Positions 32,926-43,440 of a stretch of 64,000 nucleotides of DNA are shown in pieces; positions within the stretch are counted from its first letter, which is position 1; every line of letters starts with the position of its first letter. Below the pieces are notes generated by a model. The model had not been told where the DNA came from. It did not search any database and saw only the letters and a program-made list of their open reading frames with translations. Source of the DNA: Hemerocallis citrina. Its lineage: Eukaryota > Streptophyta > Magnoliopsida > Asparagales > Asphodelaceae. The stretch covers positions 32,406,089 through 32,470,088 of the forward strand of contig CM030362.1 in the NCBI GenBank assembly GCA_017893485.1. The letters are read 5' to 3'. The translations under genes were made by a program, and so were the position numbers.

Positions 32926-33906
32926 TGTTGACTCTTAGTTTGGTGTGCACAAAATAAATACTAATAAGTTTCAATTGAGCTGTTCAGATTTTCAGGATCA
33001 AATAATATCAATAAGAGATCCAAGAGAGATTCAAGAATATTCAAAGAAGGAAAGTAATAAAGAAAGATTGCAAAATCAAGCAAAAGAAGAAGATATTCAA
33101 AACGAGCACATGATTGATTAGTGTCTACGAAAGCTATCAAGACCAGTTGCTATCATTCTATATTTGTAAGATTTTATGTGTATTTAATTGATTGGTGATT
33201 GATTAGTTTTTGGTAAGAATATAAAGTGAATTCGTTATGAACAACGCGATAACGGTCGACCGCACCTCATGATGATCGACCGCATTGCAGTAGACTGCGC
33301 TTCACAGTTACGTAAGAAGCATTCGACCCTTCATCTCTCGACTTTACGTCATAGAGATGAACGGTTGACTGCACCGAAATTGCGGTCGACCGAATTTTGC
33401 GCTGTTCACATTTTGGAATGTATCATTTCTATTTTTGATCGATACACTTCCCAGTCTACATATTTAGATGAACCCACCGTGTATTCTTTGCCTATTACTT
33501 CTGAGAAAAATCTTTAGAACTAATCTTTCAACAATCAATCTGAGTGTGTGTGATAACTATTTGTATTCTTCAGTCAGGATCATTAAAGATCTTGAGCTTT
33601 TTCTTTTTCTTCCACTATGGTGAGAATGACGGGACTTGTGTTAGGAGTCCTGTGGGTGTAATATGTCTCTCAGCCTGAATCCGAGAATCAATGTACAAGG
33701 GTTTGAGTATAGTGGAACGCTTGTAGCGGAGAATTGCTACAAGTAGGTGGTGTGGACGTAGACCTGGAGGCCGAACCACGTAATATCGCTGCATCACTTG
33801 TGCTATCTGTGTTTGCTCTTCTTATCTCCTTTTTATTTACTCTGCACTTTACTTTAATTTTTTAATTCCGCATAATCACTCTATTCACCCCCCAGGGTGA
33901 TTTACA
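32926..33906 (+). repeat. 5' LTR of copia element 3
   Basis: Starts TGTTGACTCTTAG and ends GATTTACA just before the primer site. The start is inferred from the TG. It holds several (G/C)GGTCGACCG-type palindromes between about 33250 and 33400. No 3' partner exists in the window. Confidence 0.65.
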
Positions 33907-33907
33907 G

Positions 33908-33919
33908 TGGTATCAGAGC
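33908..33919 (+). other. Primer-binding site of copia element 3
   Basis: TGGTATCAGAGC, the standard complement of the 3' end of initiator methionine tRNA, one base after the LTR end. Confidence 0.92.
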
Positions 33920-33961
33920 GAGGTGCTTATCAAAAGCTTAAAAGCTTAAGCAAAAGGTCCA

Positions 33962-35572
33962 ATGGCCGAAATCCCTCATCCTGAAAAACTTGTACTCATC
34001 AGAGCTATTGGCTCCAATGGGACAAGTCTTACATGCTCACCATTTTTTGATGAAAAATGCTATGATGTTTGGAAAGTTCGTATATCTCATTTTCTACAGA
34101 TGCTTGGAGAAGAAGTATGGAATGTGTGCATTAATAAAACAGACCATCCGGTTAGCGACGGAAAGACAGCTTTCACAAAAGTAGAGCTAGCGCTCAAGAC
34201 GAAAAATTCCAAAGCTATGACAGCTCTCTATACAGGTTTGAATAATGAAGAACTAATGCGATGCGGGCGAAACTGTAAGACAACATATGAGATCTGGAAC
34301 AACATGCTGAAGCGGCATGAGGGAACCGCCTCTGAGGTAAAAGCTAAAGTAAATTTATGTTTTTATAACTTTGATGTGTTTCGTATGTTGCCAGGAGAAA
34401 ATGTGGATCAAATGCTTGCCCGCTTCGATATCATTGCCCACGAACTTGAGAGCTTAGGTAAGGGGTTGGATGATGATCGAAAGGTCGGAAGACTCATAAG
34501 CTATCTCACGCCAGAGTGGGATGTAAAGGCTGCTGCAACGAGGGATACCCTTGAAGAAAAGGGGTTCGACTACTACACATTCCAAGGAAAGTTGAAGACA
34601 TACGAGATGGAGATGACAGAAACCAAAATATACAGAACAAACATCGAGATTGAACAAAAAACCGAAGAGAAAACCATTGCACTGAAAGCGGAAAAATCCC
34701 GACCATCAAAAGCAGATTCAGACCGTGAGGAGTCAGACGAAGATATCGCCCTATTGACCAAGCAATTTCGTATGTACCTCAAACATAAAAAATATGACAG
34801 GTACCAAGGAGAATGAGAGAAGGATAAAGATGACGTGTGCTACAAGTGCAAGAAGTCTGGACACATCCGTGCAAATTGTCCTGTCTTACAGGACAGGAAT
34901 AGCGACTACTACCGCTCAAACTCGGGCCTGAAAAAGAAGGCGTTGAAGACAACATGGTTAGACTCAGATTCAAGTGAGAAAGAGCAAGGTTACAACGATG
35001 TCGGCTTCATGGCTTTGGGGAATGGTGAGGTGCAATCACCATATCAAGAAGAGGTAATCGAAGAACCTACTTATGATGAGCTAGTAGACATGTGTAATGG
35101 ATTAAAAGACTATGCTAAGAAACTGAGTCGTGAGCTAAGGTAATATAAACAAATTTCAAATGAAATACATGACTCTTGTATTGCTAAAAATCAAAAACTG
35201 AAAAATAAAAATGCTTTGATCATAGAAAAATTCAAGTCATTTAGAAAAGATCATGATGTATTGCTAGAGGAAAATGAACTTTTAAAACAACAAATTCAAG
35301 AATCCTTAGCAACACATGATGAACACTTAAGAAAAATTCATGAGAAATCTGTTTATATAGCCAAACCTACAGACGATTTAAAAGAATGCAAAAGAAAATT
35401 TGATGAGGTCGTGGAAGGATGTAATGAAGCCCTTGAACAAAATAGAATACTTGATGCTACACTAGACACTCTTCGTTGGAATACAAAAGACGATGAGATG
35501 ACTAGAAAAAGACTTTGTAAAAGAGTAATTGAGCTTGAATTTTTTTTTGAAAAAGGAGGCCTTGCAAGATAA
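33962..35572 (+). pseudogene. copia element 3 gag with zinc knuckle and coiled coil
   Basis: Start ATG at 33962. A UBN2/DUF4219-type gag (FDEKCYDVWKVRISHFLQ, TYEIWNNMLKRHEGT, LKTYEMEMTE) runs to an in-frame TGA at 34814. The same frame then gives the zinc knuckle CYKCKKSGHIRANC (about 34838-34880) and, after another in-frame TAA near 35141, a long Lys/Glu-rich coiled coil (35216-35555). Two nonsense codons interrupt one frame. Near 35555 a T run joins the coiled coil almost directly to RT sequence in another frame, so protease and integrase (about 2 kb) have been deleted. The long gag extension is typical of Sireviruses. Confidence 0.85.
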
Positions 35573-36662
35573 TGATTGGATCAATGCAATGCAAGAAGAA
35601 CTTAATCAATTTGAAAGGAATCAAGTATGGAGACTTGTTCCTAGACCTCACAATAGAACTATACTTGGAACTAAGTGAGTGTTTAGGAACAAGTTAGATG
35701 AATCCGGCACAATCACTAGAAATAAGGACCGTCTTGTTGCACAAGGTTATAACCAACAAGAAGTTGTAGATTTTAATGAAACTTTTGCATCTATTGCACG
35801 GCTTGAAGCCATTCGTATTTTACTTGCCTTTGCCGCTTATATGGATTTTACTCTCTTTCAAATGGATGCAAAAAGTGCATTTTTAAATGGTTTTATTGCG
35901 GAAGAAATTTATGTTGCACAACCATTGGAATTCATTGATCCCACACACCCAAATCATGTATTTCGTCTTGATAAAGCCTTGTATGGTTTGAAGCAAGGTT
36001 CTCGTGCTTGGTATGAATGAATGAGTTCGTTTCTACTTCACATAGGCTTCTCTAAAGGAAAGTAGACACTAACTACACTATTTATTAAACATGTTTCTAA
36101 AGATATTTTAATCGTTCAAATTTATGTTGATGAAATTATATTTGGATCCACTAATGAAAATCTTTGCAAGGAATTCTCAAAGCAAATGCAGGATGAGTTC
36201 GAAATGAGTGTGATGGGTGAACTAACTTATTTTCTTGGGCTTCAAATACAACAAAGAAAGGATGACATTTTTATAAATCAATCCAAATATGCAAAAGAAC
36301 TAGTCAAAAAATTCAGACTTGAAAATGCAAATGCTTACAAAACACCTATGGCCACTACTACGAATCTTTCCAAAGATGAATCTTGTAACAATGTTGATAT
36401 TTCTACTTATCGAGGTATGATTGGTAGTTACTTTATATTACTGCATCTCTTCCAGATATTATGTTTAGTGTTTGTTTATATGCACGCTTTCAATCGTGTC
36501 CCAAAGAATTGCATTTGGTTGCCGTTAAGCGTATCATTCGATATCTCAAAGGCACACCAAAATACTGGACTTTGGTACCCTAAAAATAGAAACTTTTCTC
36601 TTGTAGGATTCTCTGATGCAGATTATGCCGGTAGCTTAACAGACATAAAAAGCACTAGCGGG
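35573..36662 (+). pseudogene. copia element 3 reverse transcriptase and partial RNase H
   Basis: RT begins with DWINAMQEELNQFERNQVW and continues through QMDAKSAFLNGFI and ALYGLKQGSRAWYE. An in-frame TGA at about 36018 and a TAG near 36063 follow. The catalytic box reads YVDEIIFG (about 36122) in place of YVDD. LTYFLGLQIQQ and the RNase H start SDADYAGSLTDIKSTSG are present; then sequence of another element begins at 36663. A frameshift lies in the RT-RNase H linker near 36430. It cannot be functional. Confidence 0.88.
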
Positions 36663-36663
36663 C

Positions 36664-36917
36664 AAACGGGCTTCAGTCCATTCAGGCCCACGGGCAAATA
36701 GGTACGACCCGGTCCATTAGGATCACAGACCACTTTACTCCTGCCTATAAATACGAGCCCCCTCCTCACTTTGAAAGGTAATACACTTTTCACCACCTGA
36801 ACCCGTACCTCCATCGCTGCCTATAAATACCATACTGTTGCTTTCTCAGTGACTGACTAGATCGTCGGAGGGCCTATCGCCGGGACTTCTCCCGGTGTTT
36901 CTAGGCAGTTTGCAGGT
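36664..36917 (+). mobile_element. Plus-oriented fragment of a Tat-lineage (Ty3/gypsy) LTR
   Basis: The sequence matches, on the opposite strand, the LTR at 47889-48345. Shared blocks in order: CATTCAGGCCCAC; TGCCTATAA.TAC; CCTCCT.CTTT.AAAGGTAAT; CAC.TGAACCC; CAGTGACTGACTA.ATC.T.GGAGGGCCT; and TTTGCAGGTAC.CAA. It has two TATAAATA boxes (36746-36753 and 36822-36829), where the other LTR has one. It begins abruptly against copia element 3 and leads directly into the leader of the following ORF. Confidence 0.75.
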
Positions 36918-36930
36918 ACACAAACTACCA

Positions 36931-37021
36931 GAGCTTCTCTCTCCAGACATTGTTCTGTAATCTCACTTTGCCTTCTCTTTCTCTAACTCCTAGAGCTTCT
37001 CTCTCCAGACATTGTTCTGTA
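36931..37021 (+). repeat. 60-bp spaced direct repeat in the leader
   Basis: AGAGCTTCTCTCTCCAGACA with TTGTTCTGTA occurs at about 36931 and 36991. It is a tandem duplication of a pyrimidine-rich leader between the LTR fragment and the ORF at 37087. Confidence 0.85.
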
Positions 37022-37086
37022 GTTGGCGGCAGGGTTTTCGGTGCCTCTCCGGCCCCGGCAAAAACAAGTTAGGGAATTTTTCATTA

Positions 37087-39299
37087 TGTCGAAGGCTCAG
37101 TCCAATTCTTTGGCCTCTACGTCTGGTCCGGGTGGCACCGATCATGCCAGCAAATCCTTAAGATGGGAGGGATTTGAAGACAGTACAAGAGTATACAATC
37201 CCACCCCGCTCCGCATTCGCAAACCCTTCGTGGTGGAGTCAAGCTATTCTAACGAGGGCATATTAGAAGAGGTGGAAGCGGTTGGTGGAGAGGAGGTGGA
37301 TGATGAGGACAAAGGAGAAGGGGGAGAATACGAGGACGTTGAGGAGGTAGACAGTTCTTCTCCAGGGCCTTAAACCGAGTTATTTGCCCCGAAGGTGGTT
37401 CGGAAGAAGAAGTTGAAGTGGACCCTGCCAAGCAGTCCCGGGGAACCATATGAATTCCTCCCGAAACATGGATTATACGTTCCCCATCTGTTGCAGCCAG
37501 TTTCAATCAGGAAGTACCTAGACGATCTGGAGGACAAAGTTTGGTATGGGGTGCAACCCTCATCTCCGAGCCGACCGAGGCTGAAGGTTGACGAGGAGCA
37601 GAGCTCAGTGGCGAGCACCAGCCTTCCCGTGATAAGGGCGAGGTACTTCATTCCTTTCGAGTTTGAATTGATGGTACCAAACCACGGGATCCGACCTTCC
37701 GACACCTTGTGTAAATGGTTCTATGTGCTCCCTGTCAATGACTTTGACTCAGGGTTGAGGCTACCCCTGCATCTGTTTGTAAAGGAGGTCTTGAAATGCT
37801 CAGGTCTATGTTCTATGTAGTTCGAGCCTAATTCTTGGAAACAGTTGGTGTGCTACATCCTGCTCAGCGAGAAAACAAGGGTGCCGTTGAAGCTAAAGTA
37901 CTTCCAAGCTGCTCTCAGTGTGAGTTCATCGTCGACGCACAAGTGCATACACTACATCTCCTCTCAGCCTGATCCCATAGTTGTCCACAGTCACTCAGAT
38001 TCCATCAAGGGGTGGAAAAATAAATATTTCATCGTTCGGAGTCCAACCCCGTGGGATATCCCAACTACGTGGGTGTTCTACAAACCGAACCTGGAGCCTC
38101 CAAAGAGGAAGGAGCTTACGGAAGAGGAGTGGGAAGATGTAAAACGGGTCGCTGGGGGCAAGAGTAGTCGGTGGCAGACCGTGCAAGAGAGAGACCTAGC
38201 CCAGATTGGACTGAGCCCTGTTGACCCCTGTACGTTCTTTGTTTCTTTTTCCTTGCATCTTTTTTTCCTTCGTTCTCACCACTTATAATTTTCTTTGCAG
38301 TAATGGACGACAAGGCAATCAAACGGAGGAGGGCCGAGTTGGAGAGAAACGTCGCCCCATCAGTCGAAGCGTAAAAAGAGGCCACCCCAAGGCAGCTCGA
38401 ATGGGACTTCAGACCCAAAGCCCAAGAAGTTGAAGGCATCCAGGATGCCAGGAACCCCCTCATCGACGAGGTTGATACTGAGCTCCAGCAATCTTAAGGT
38501 TGCGGAGCTGCTTTCGAAGGGCGTCCTGCCTCTAAAACTTTCGGCGCAAGAGATGGTTGGCGAAGCTGGGCTCCTACCATGGGTTCCTAACTGGTAAGTG
38601 GCTGAATCACTGATCGAAGGGCCCATAGCTGTTGAGGCAGTGACGCACCTTGCCACGCCACACGACCGGGAGGGCTTTGCAATCGAGACGACAAAGTCGT
38701 GTTACATGCAATGGGCCCAGGCCGACATGGTGGTAAAGTACTAGTAATTTCATACCTTTTCATGTTAATTGCCCTGAAATTTCTAAGTGTTGGTCCCTTG
38801 CGTGTAGGCAACTATTGCTAGGGCCGAGTTGAAGAGACTTCGCGCTCAGGAGCTCCAATGTGAAGTAAAGAACGCCCAGCGCTATGAGCGGGAAATGAAG
38901 GACCTTAAGTTACAACTTAATGCCTCCGAAGCTTGGGAACATACTCTTCGTGTGGAGGTGACCTCCTTCACCGAACATCAGGCTTGGGAGAAAAAGGAAA
39001 TGGAGGTGGAGATCGAGAAGAAGCTCCAAGATGTGAGGGTCGCCGGGATGGACAAGGTGATAGCGTCCCAAGGTACGGCCTACACGCGCCATCGAGCACG
39101 TGCTTTGCCGGTACCCTTAGTGCGACCTCGAGGACTTCCATTATTCGATGAGGTTTGACGAGGTCCCGCCGACCCCCCGGGGAAACGAAGAGGAGGAGGA
39201 TGACGATCACCCGCTTGGCGAAGAGGAGGAACATCGGGCGGCCGACCTCGAAGTCGAAGTCACGGGGAATGAAGAGCTGCCCCATTCCCCTCAGCAATA
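37087..39299 (+). pseudogene. Transposase_28-type extra ORF of a Tat retrotransposon
   Basis: The start is ATGTCGAAGGC at 37087. After an acidic N-terminus comes the domain known as putative gypsy-type transposon (Transposase_28): RYFIPFEFELMVPNHGIRPSD, LPLHLFVKEVLKCSGL, FEPNSWKQLVCYILLSE, KNKYFIVRS and PWDIPTTW (about 37640-38070). An intron is likely at about 38230-38301 (ctttgcag acceptor) and another near 38740-38807. A coiled coil (38829-39010) and a very acidic tail rich in EEEDDD follow, stopping at 39297. Two in-frame stops (37371, TAA; 37818, TAG) break the frame. Such ORFs occur in Tat elements, often antisense to gag-pol, as this one is relative to the gag-pol at 42.4-47.5 kb. The function is unknown. 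Confidence 0.72.
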
Positions 39300-39487
39300 G
39301 CTCCCCCCCTCCCAATTGTTTTTTATTTTTGTACTCGCCGAATGCGGACTGGCCACCGCGGTTTTTGTAATGATTTTGAATGAATGGAAAGAACTTTTTG
39401 GGCAAAGTGTATTTTCTTTCTGTTGAAGGGATACTTTGTGATTTGGTCAAGCCTAGGGGTCTCGGAATGATTTGATTTTTTTTTCTT

Positions 39488-40024
39488 TTATGCCAGATTT
39501 TTGAGCTTGATTCGACCGATCCTCGTGTCGCCAAGCTTGATTGACTTAGGGATCATGTGAGTTTCCTGAAGGCCTGTTTAGTGCGCTATAGAAAAGGAGC
39601 TAGGGACCGAGAGGTGTCCCTTACCTACTTCATGAATAGGTCAAAAGAGCTGAGTTTGGAGTCTGCTCATCTGAAGAAGATGATCTCCGACCGAAGTGTG
39701 GTTGGTGCTGAGTCCGGGTGGTCAAGATCCCTGGCTTCCCTTCAGTGCTCCTCTTCAGAGTCACTTCTTCGTGAGATTATTGTGGCGAAGGAATTGGAAA
39801 TCCAAAGACTGAAGGCGATGCTCAGAGTGGGAGGACCCTGCATTCGTTCTCTGACATTGAATATAGTGGCACTGCCGAGGCCAGGTGATGCTCAAAGTTC
39901 GGTGGCTCGAGCCTCCACCTTAGCATCTCCTAGGGATTCTGTGGGGGTTGCCGGAGAGCAAACGCGCTCAGTTGGGCTCGAGTTGGTTTGCATCAGTCCT
40001 AAGGCCCCCCAAGAGGAAAGGTAG
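39488..40024 (+). pseudogene. Coiled-coil ORF downstream of the Transposase_28 ORF
   Basis: After an acceptor-like tgccag at about 39497 a frame runs IFELDSTDPRVAKLD, a TGA, then LRDHVSFLKACLVRYRKG to a TAG at 40022. It is rich in Leu, Lys and Glu, consistent with a coiled coil (SKELSLESAHLKKMI, ELEIQRLKAML). A second, diverged copy of part of it (SFESFLYEVIVEKELEVQRL) lies at 40579-40670. It could be a 3' exon of the preceding ORF. I do not recognise a family. Confidence 0.4.
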
Positions 40025-40204
40025 GCCAAAATTGTAATAGTTGTAATCATGTGGTCGAGATTTTAATAGTTGTAATGCGGCCTCACCGATTATCTCAATG
40101 AAATAACCTTTATATGTTCTTCTGTTCCCTGTTTGATGTGGGTCTTGACTGATGCTGAGGGAAGACAGTGAGAAACGTACACCGTGCAGTGAGGATAAGG
40201 GATT

Positions 40205-40580
40205 AACAATTCTTTCGTTGTGGCTCGAGGTCCAAGCCGAGCGGTGAGGACATGTAACCGAGAAGTCCCATTGTGGATCGAGGTTCGAGCCGAGAGTCGA
40301 GGGGTTGAGAGATCGAGGATTCTCTCGTTGTCTCTCGAATTACAAGCCGAGTGGCGAGGACGTGAGATTGAGAAGTCCTGTTGTGGCTCGAGGTTCGAGC
40401 CAAGAGTCGAGGACTTAAGAGATTAAGGATTCTCTCATTGTCTCTCGAAGTACAAGCCGAGCGGCGAGGACGTGAGACTGAGAAGTTCCGTTGTGGCTCG
40501 AGGTTCAAGCCGAGAGTCAAGGACTTGAGAGATTGAGGATTCTCTCGTTGTCTCTCAAAGTACAAGCCGAGCAGCGATCG
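40205..40580 (+). repeat. ~120-bp tandem repeat, first array
   Basis: About three units containing GTGGCTCGAGGTTC(G/A)AGCC, GAGAGTCGAGGA, GATTCTCTCGTTGTCTCTCG and AAGCCGAG(C/T)GGCGAGGACGTGAG. The same repeat type returns at 41560-42260. Tandem arrays between pol and the 3' LTR are usual in Tat elements. Confidence 0.88.
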
Positions 40581-40679
40581 CCTCCGTTCAATGCCCCTCT
40601 TTCGAGTCGTTCCTTTACGAGGTGATAGTGGAGAAGGAGTTGGAGGTCCAAAGACTGAGGGTGATCACTCGTTTAGAGC

Positions 40680-41057
40680 TAACAGTATGTTATACTTGAG
40701 ACAAGAACCAAGCCAAGTCCAAATCACTACAAAGCCCCCATTTGGATTAAAGGCTCATGTTAATGAGCTCAGCTTCGATCTGGATGTGTTGGCGAGGCCA
40801 TTTCTGCAGATGCGAGACGTTTCATTTTCCAAGGGCATTGATGAATTTGACTGTGAGACATTTCATCTTCCAAGGGCATGATGAAGTCGAAGTGTTTGGT
40901 CTTGGAAACTGTAGCGACGTCAATCATGGATTGTTGGATGTGAATGGACGCCTGGGATTTAGCCACGTCAGCAGCGTGGCTATCGATGCCTTGTGCTATA
41001 TAACCCCCCCCTCAATTTTTCATTCCTCAATTCACTGAGAGCTCTCTTGAAGCCAGT
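40680..41057 (+). other. Spacer with a TATA-like box between repeat arrays
   Basis: No clear gene. A 36-bp imperfect duplication (TTTCATTTTCCAAGGGCA / TTTCATCTTCCAAGGGCA) lies near 40825-40880. A TATATAA box at 40997-41003, followed by a C run and a short leader, looks like a promoter facing the next array. Confidence 0.4.
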
Positions 41058-41455
41058 GGTTCTCCTGCCATCCTCTGATAGTTAGGGGTAGTTGACCCGA
41101 GTACCGAGCTATCCGTTGTTATCAGTGAGTGAAAGAGGGACCGACTCAAGGCCAGAAGCTCGAGGTCTTTTTCCAAACTTCTAAGGTCAAGGAGACTCGG
41201 GTGGTTCTCTTACCACCCTCTGGAAGTTAGGGGTAGCCGGCGCGAGCTGGTCTATCCCCGGCTATCAGTTGGTGGAAAGGGGACCTACTCAAGGTCGTGA
41301 CTTTAAGTTCTCGCCAAGCTCCCAAGGCCGAGGAGAATTAGGTAGTTCTCTTACCACCCTCTGGTAGTTAGAGGTAGTCGGCACGAGCTTATCTATACCT
41401 GATTGATAGTGGGTGGAAAGGGGATCAACTCAAGGTCCGGAGCTCGGGGTCCCTA
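41058..41455 (+). repeat. ~143-bp tandem repeat, three units
   Basis: Units begin near 41058, 41201 and 41343 with GGTTCTC.TACCACCCTCTGG and contain AGTTAGGGGTAG(C/T)(C/T)G, a TCTATCC step, GGTGGAAAGGGGA and ACTCAAGGTC. It is unrelated to the flanking CGAGG repeats and non-coding. Confidence 0.88.
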
Positions 41456-41559
41456 CCGAAGGTGGGGACCACAAATATAATATAAATTTTTGTGGGATGG
41501 GATCGATGCTGAGGGGAGTTTATGAGAAATGTACGACGAGGGTCCCCGTGGTCGTTTGA

Positions 41560-42260
41560 AGTCTAAGCCAAGTGGCGAGGACGTGAGATAGAAGCCTTAT
41601 GGTGGCTCGAGGTTCAAGCTGAGAGTCGAGGACGTGAGAGATTGAGAAATCTCTTGTTGTCGCTCGAAGTCCAAACCGAGTGGCCTGAAAGTGAGACTGA
41701 GAAGACTTGTTATAGCTTGAGGTTCAAGCCGAGAGTCGAGGACGTGGGAGATTGAGAATTCCCTTGTTGTCGCTCGAAGTCCAAGCCGAGTGGTGAGGAC
41801 GTGAGACTAAGAAGCCTCGTTGTGGCTTAAGGTTCAAGCTGAGAGTCAAGGACGTAGGATATTGAGGAATATTTCATTGTTGCTCGAAGTCCAAACTGAG
41901 TGGCGAGGACATGAGGCTGAGAAGGCTCGTTATAGCTTGAGGTTCAAGCCAAAAGTTGAGGACATGAGAAATTCCTCGTTGTCGCTCGAAGTCCAAGTTG
42001 AGTGGGGAGGATGTGAGACTAAGAAGCTTCGTTGTTGCTCGAGGTTCAAGCCGAAAGTCTAGGACGTGGGAGATTGAGGAATCCCACGTTGTCGCTCCAA
42101 GTCCAAGTCGAGTGGCGAGGACGTGAGACTGAGAAGGCTCATTATAACTTGAGGTTCAAGCCGAGAGTCGAGGACGTGGGAGATTGAGAAATTTCTAGTT
42201 GTCGTTCGAAGTCCAAGCCGAGTGGCGAGGATGTGAGAATGAGAAGCCTCGTTGTGGCAA
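41560..42260 (+). repeat. ~120-bp tandem repeat, second array
   Basis: About six diverged units of the type seen at 40205-40580 (GAGGTTCAAGC.GAGAGTCGAGGAC, TTGTCGCTCGAAGTCCAAGCCGAG, GGCGAGGACGTGAGACTGAG). The array ends next to the stop of the minus-strand Tat pol, in the 3' non-coding region of that element. Confidence 0.9.
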
Positions 42261-42376
42261 GGTAAAATTAACAAAATAAACAAAATAAAAGGAAATTCAT
42301 TGTCTTTACTTACTAGGTTACAAAGGAATAGTGGTTCATAGCACCGATTACAACCAGAGGGGCCTACTCTGGCCCC

Positions 42377-43440
42377 TTATGAAACTTGATAGGGTGCTCT
42401 GCGTTCAAGGATCTCTTGATCATCTTGCCCCCCTGGGTCTTCGAGTTGGTACGTACCATGGCGTATCACTTGGGAGACCTTATACGGCCCCTCCTAGTTC
42501 GGGGTGAGCTTGCCCTTCTTGCTGGGGTCTGAAATATCGACCTTCCTGAGAACGAGGTCGCCCTCTTCGATGTTGGCCGGGAAAAACTTCTTGTTGTAGT
42601 ATCTCTCGACCCGCTGCTGGCAGATATTTCCCCTGATGGTGGTTCTCTTGCAGATTTCGTCGACTAGGTCCAGATTGATCCTAAGGTCGTTCGTGTTTGA
42701 TTCCTCATTGAAACTCAGGATCCTGGGCGAAGGAACTCCGATTTCTATCGGGATAACCGGCTTCGTCCCATATGTCAGGTTGAAAGGAGACTTGCCTGTA
42801 GGGATCCTCTTGGTTGTTCGATATGACCAAAGGACGTTGGGTAATTCGTCAACCCATAGCCCCTTGGGAGATATGTCCAACCGTTTCTTGAGGCCTTCTA
42901 GAATCTGGCGATTGACATTTTCGGCTTGGCCATTCGACTGAGGATGTGATATCGACGAGAACTGCTGTTGGATCCCGAGGTCTTCGTAGAACTTGTAGAA
43001 AATTTTGCCAGCAAATTGAGTTCCGTTGTCGGAGATAAGCACATGCGGTATCCCGAACCGACAGATGATGTGCTTCTAGAAAAATTGTTGGAATTGATGT
43101 TCAGTGATCGTGAACAGGAGTTCTGCCTCGATCCACTTGGTGAAGTAGTCGATGGCCACCATGAGGAAGCACCTTTGGCCCGTAGCCTTTAGAAACGGGC
43201 CGACTAGGTCCATCCCCCACATGGCAAAGGGGGTCGGGCTGGAGAGTGACTTAAGTTCCTCTTGGGGCATGCGCCTAACCGAGGGGAACCTCTGGTAGGG
43301 GCCGCACCTCTTCACAACATTGTAGGCGTCATGTAGTATGGTCGGCCAATAGTAGCCGTGGTTGAGTACCTTTCTTGCGAGCGACCTGCTGCCCATATGG
43401 CTCCCCCAAATCCTTCGTGCAGCTCCCAGAGCGCATACTT
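42377..43440 (-). pseudogene. Tat element integrase
   Basis: Minus-strand frame pieces 43396-43076 and 43042-42377 are separated by a stop near 43077. The zinc-finger end (KRCGPYQRF), core MWGMDLVGPF and VAIDYFTKWIEAE, SDNGTQFAG and the Glu-containing GQAENVNRQILEGL supply the D, D, E residues. The C-terminal part runs EEGDLVLRKV and GPYKV, with a TAG replacing a codon just before GPYKV (about 42497) and the final TAA at 42377. Integrase inserts the cDNA into the genome. The catalytic residues persist although the frame is broken. Confidence 0.88.

Larger units (their letters stand above)
32926..36662 (+). mobile_element. Internally deleted, 3'-truncated copia element (Sirevirus-like)
   Basis: A 5' LTR (about 32926-33906) and initiator-tRNA primer site (33908-33919) are followed by a long gag with zinc knuckle and coiled coil. 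RT and part of RNase H follow, but protease and integrase are missing. The 3' end of RNase H and the 3' LTR are absent: similarity stops at 36662, where GC-rich Tat LTR sequence begins. The gag with a long C-terminal coiled-coil region suggests the Sirevirus lineage. Several stops and a mutated RT active site show it is dead. Confidence 0.85.

Noticed and set aside
38968..39534. 188-codon minus-strand frame
   Set aside because: It lies opposite the Transposase_28 ORF tail and its untranslated region; Arg/Pro-rich with no motif.
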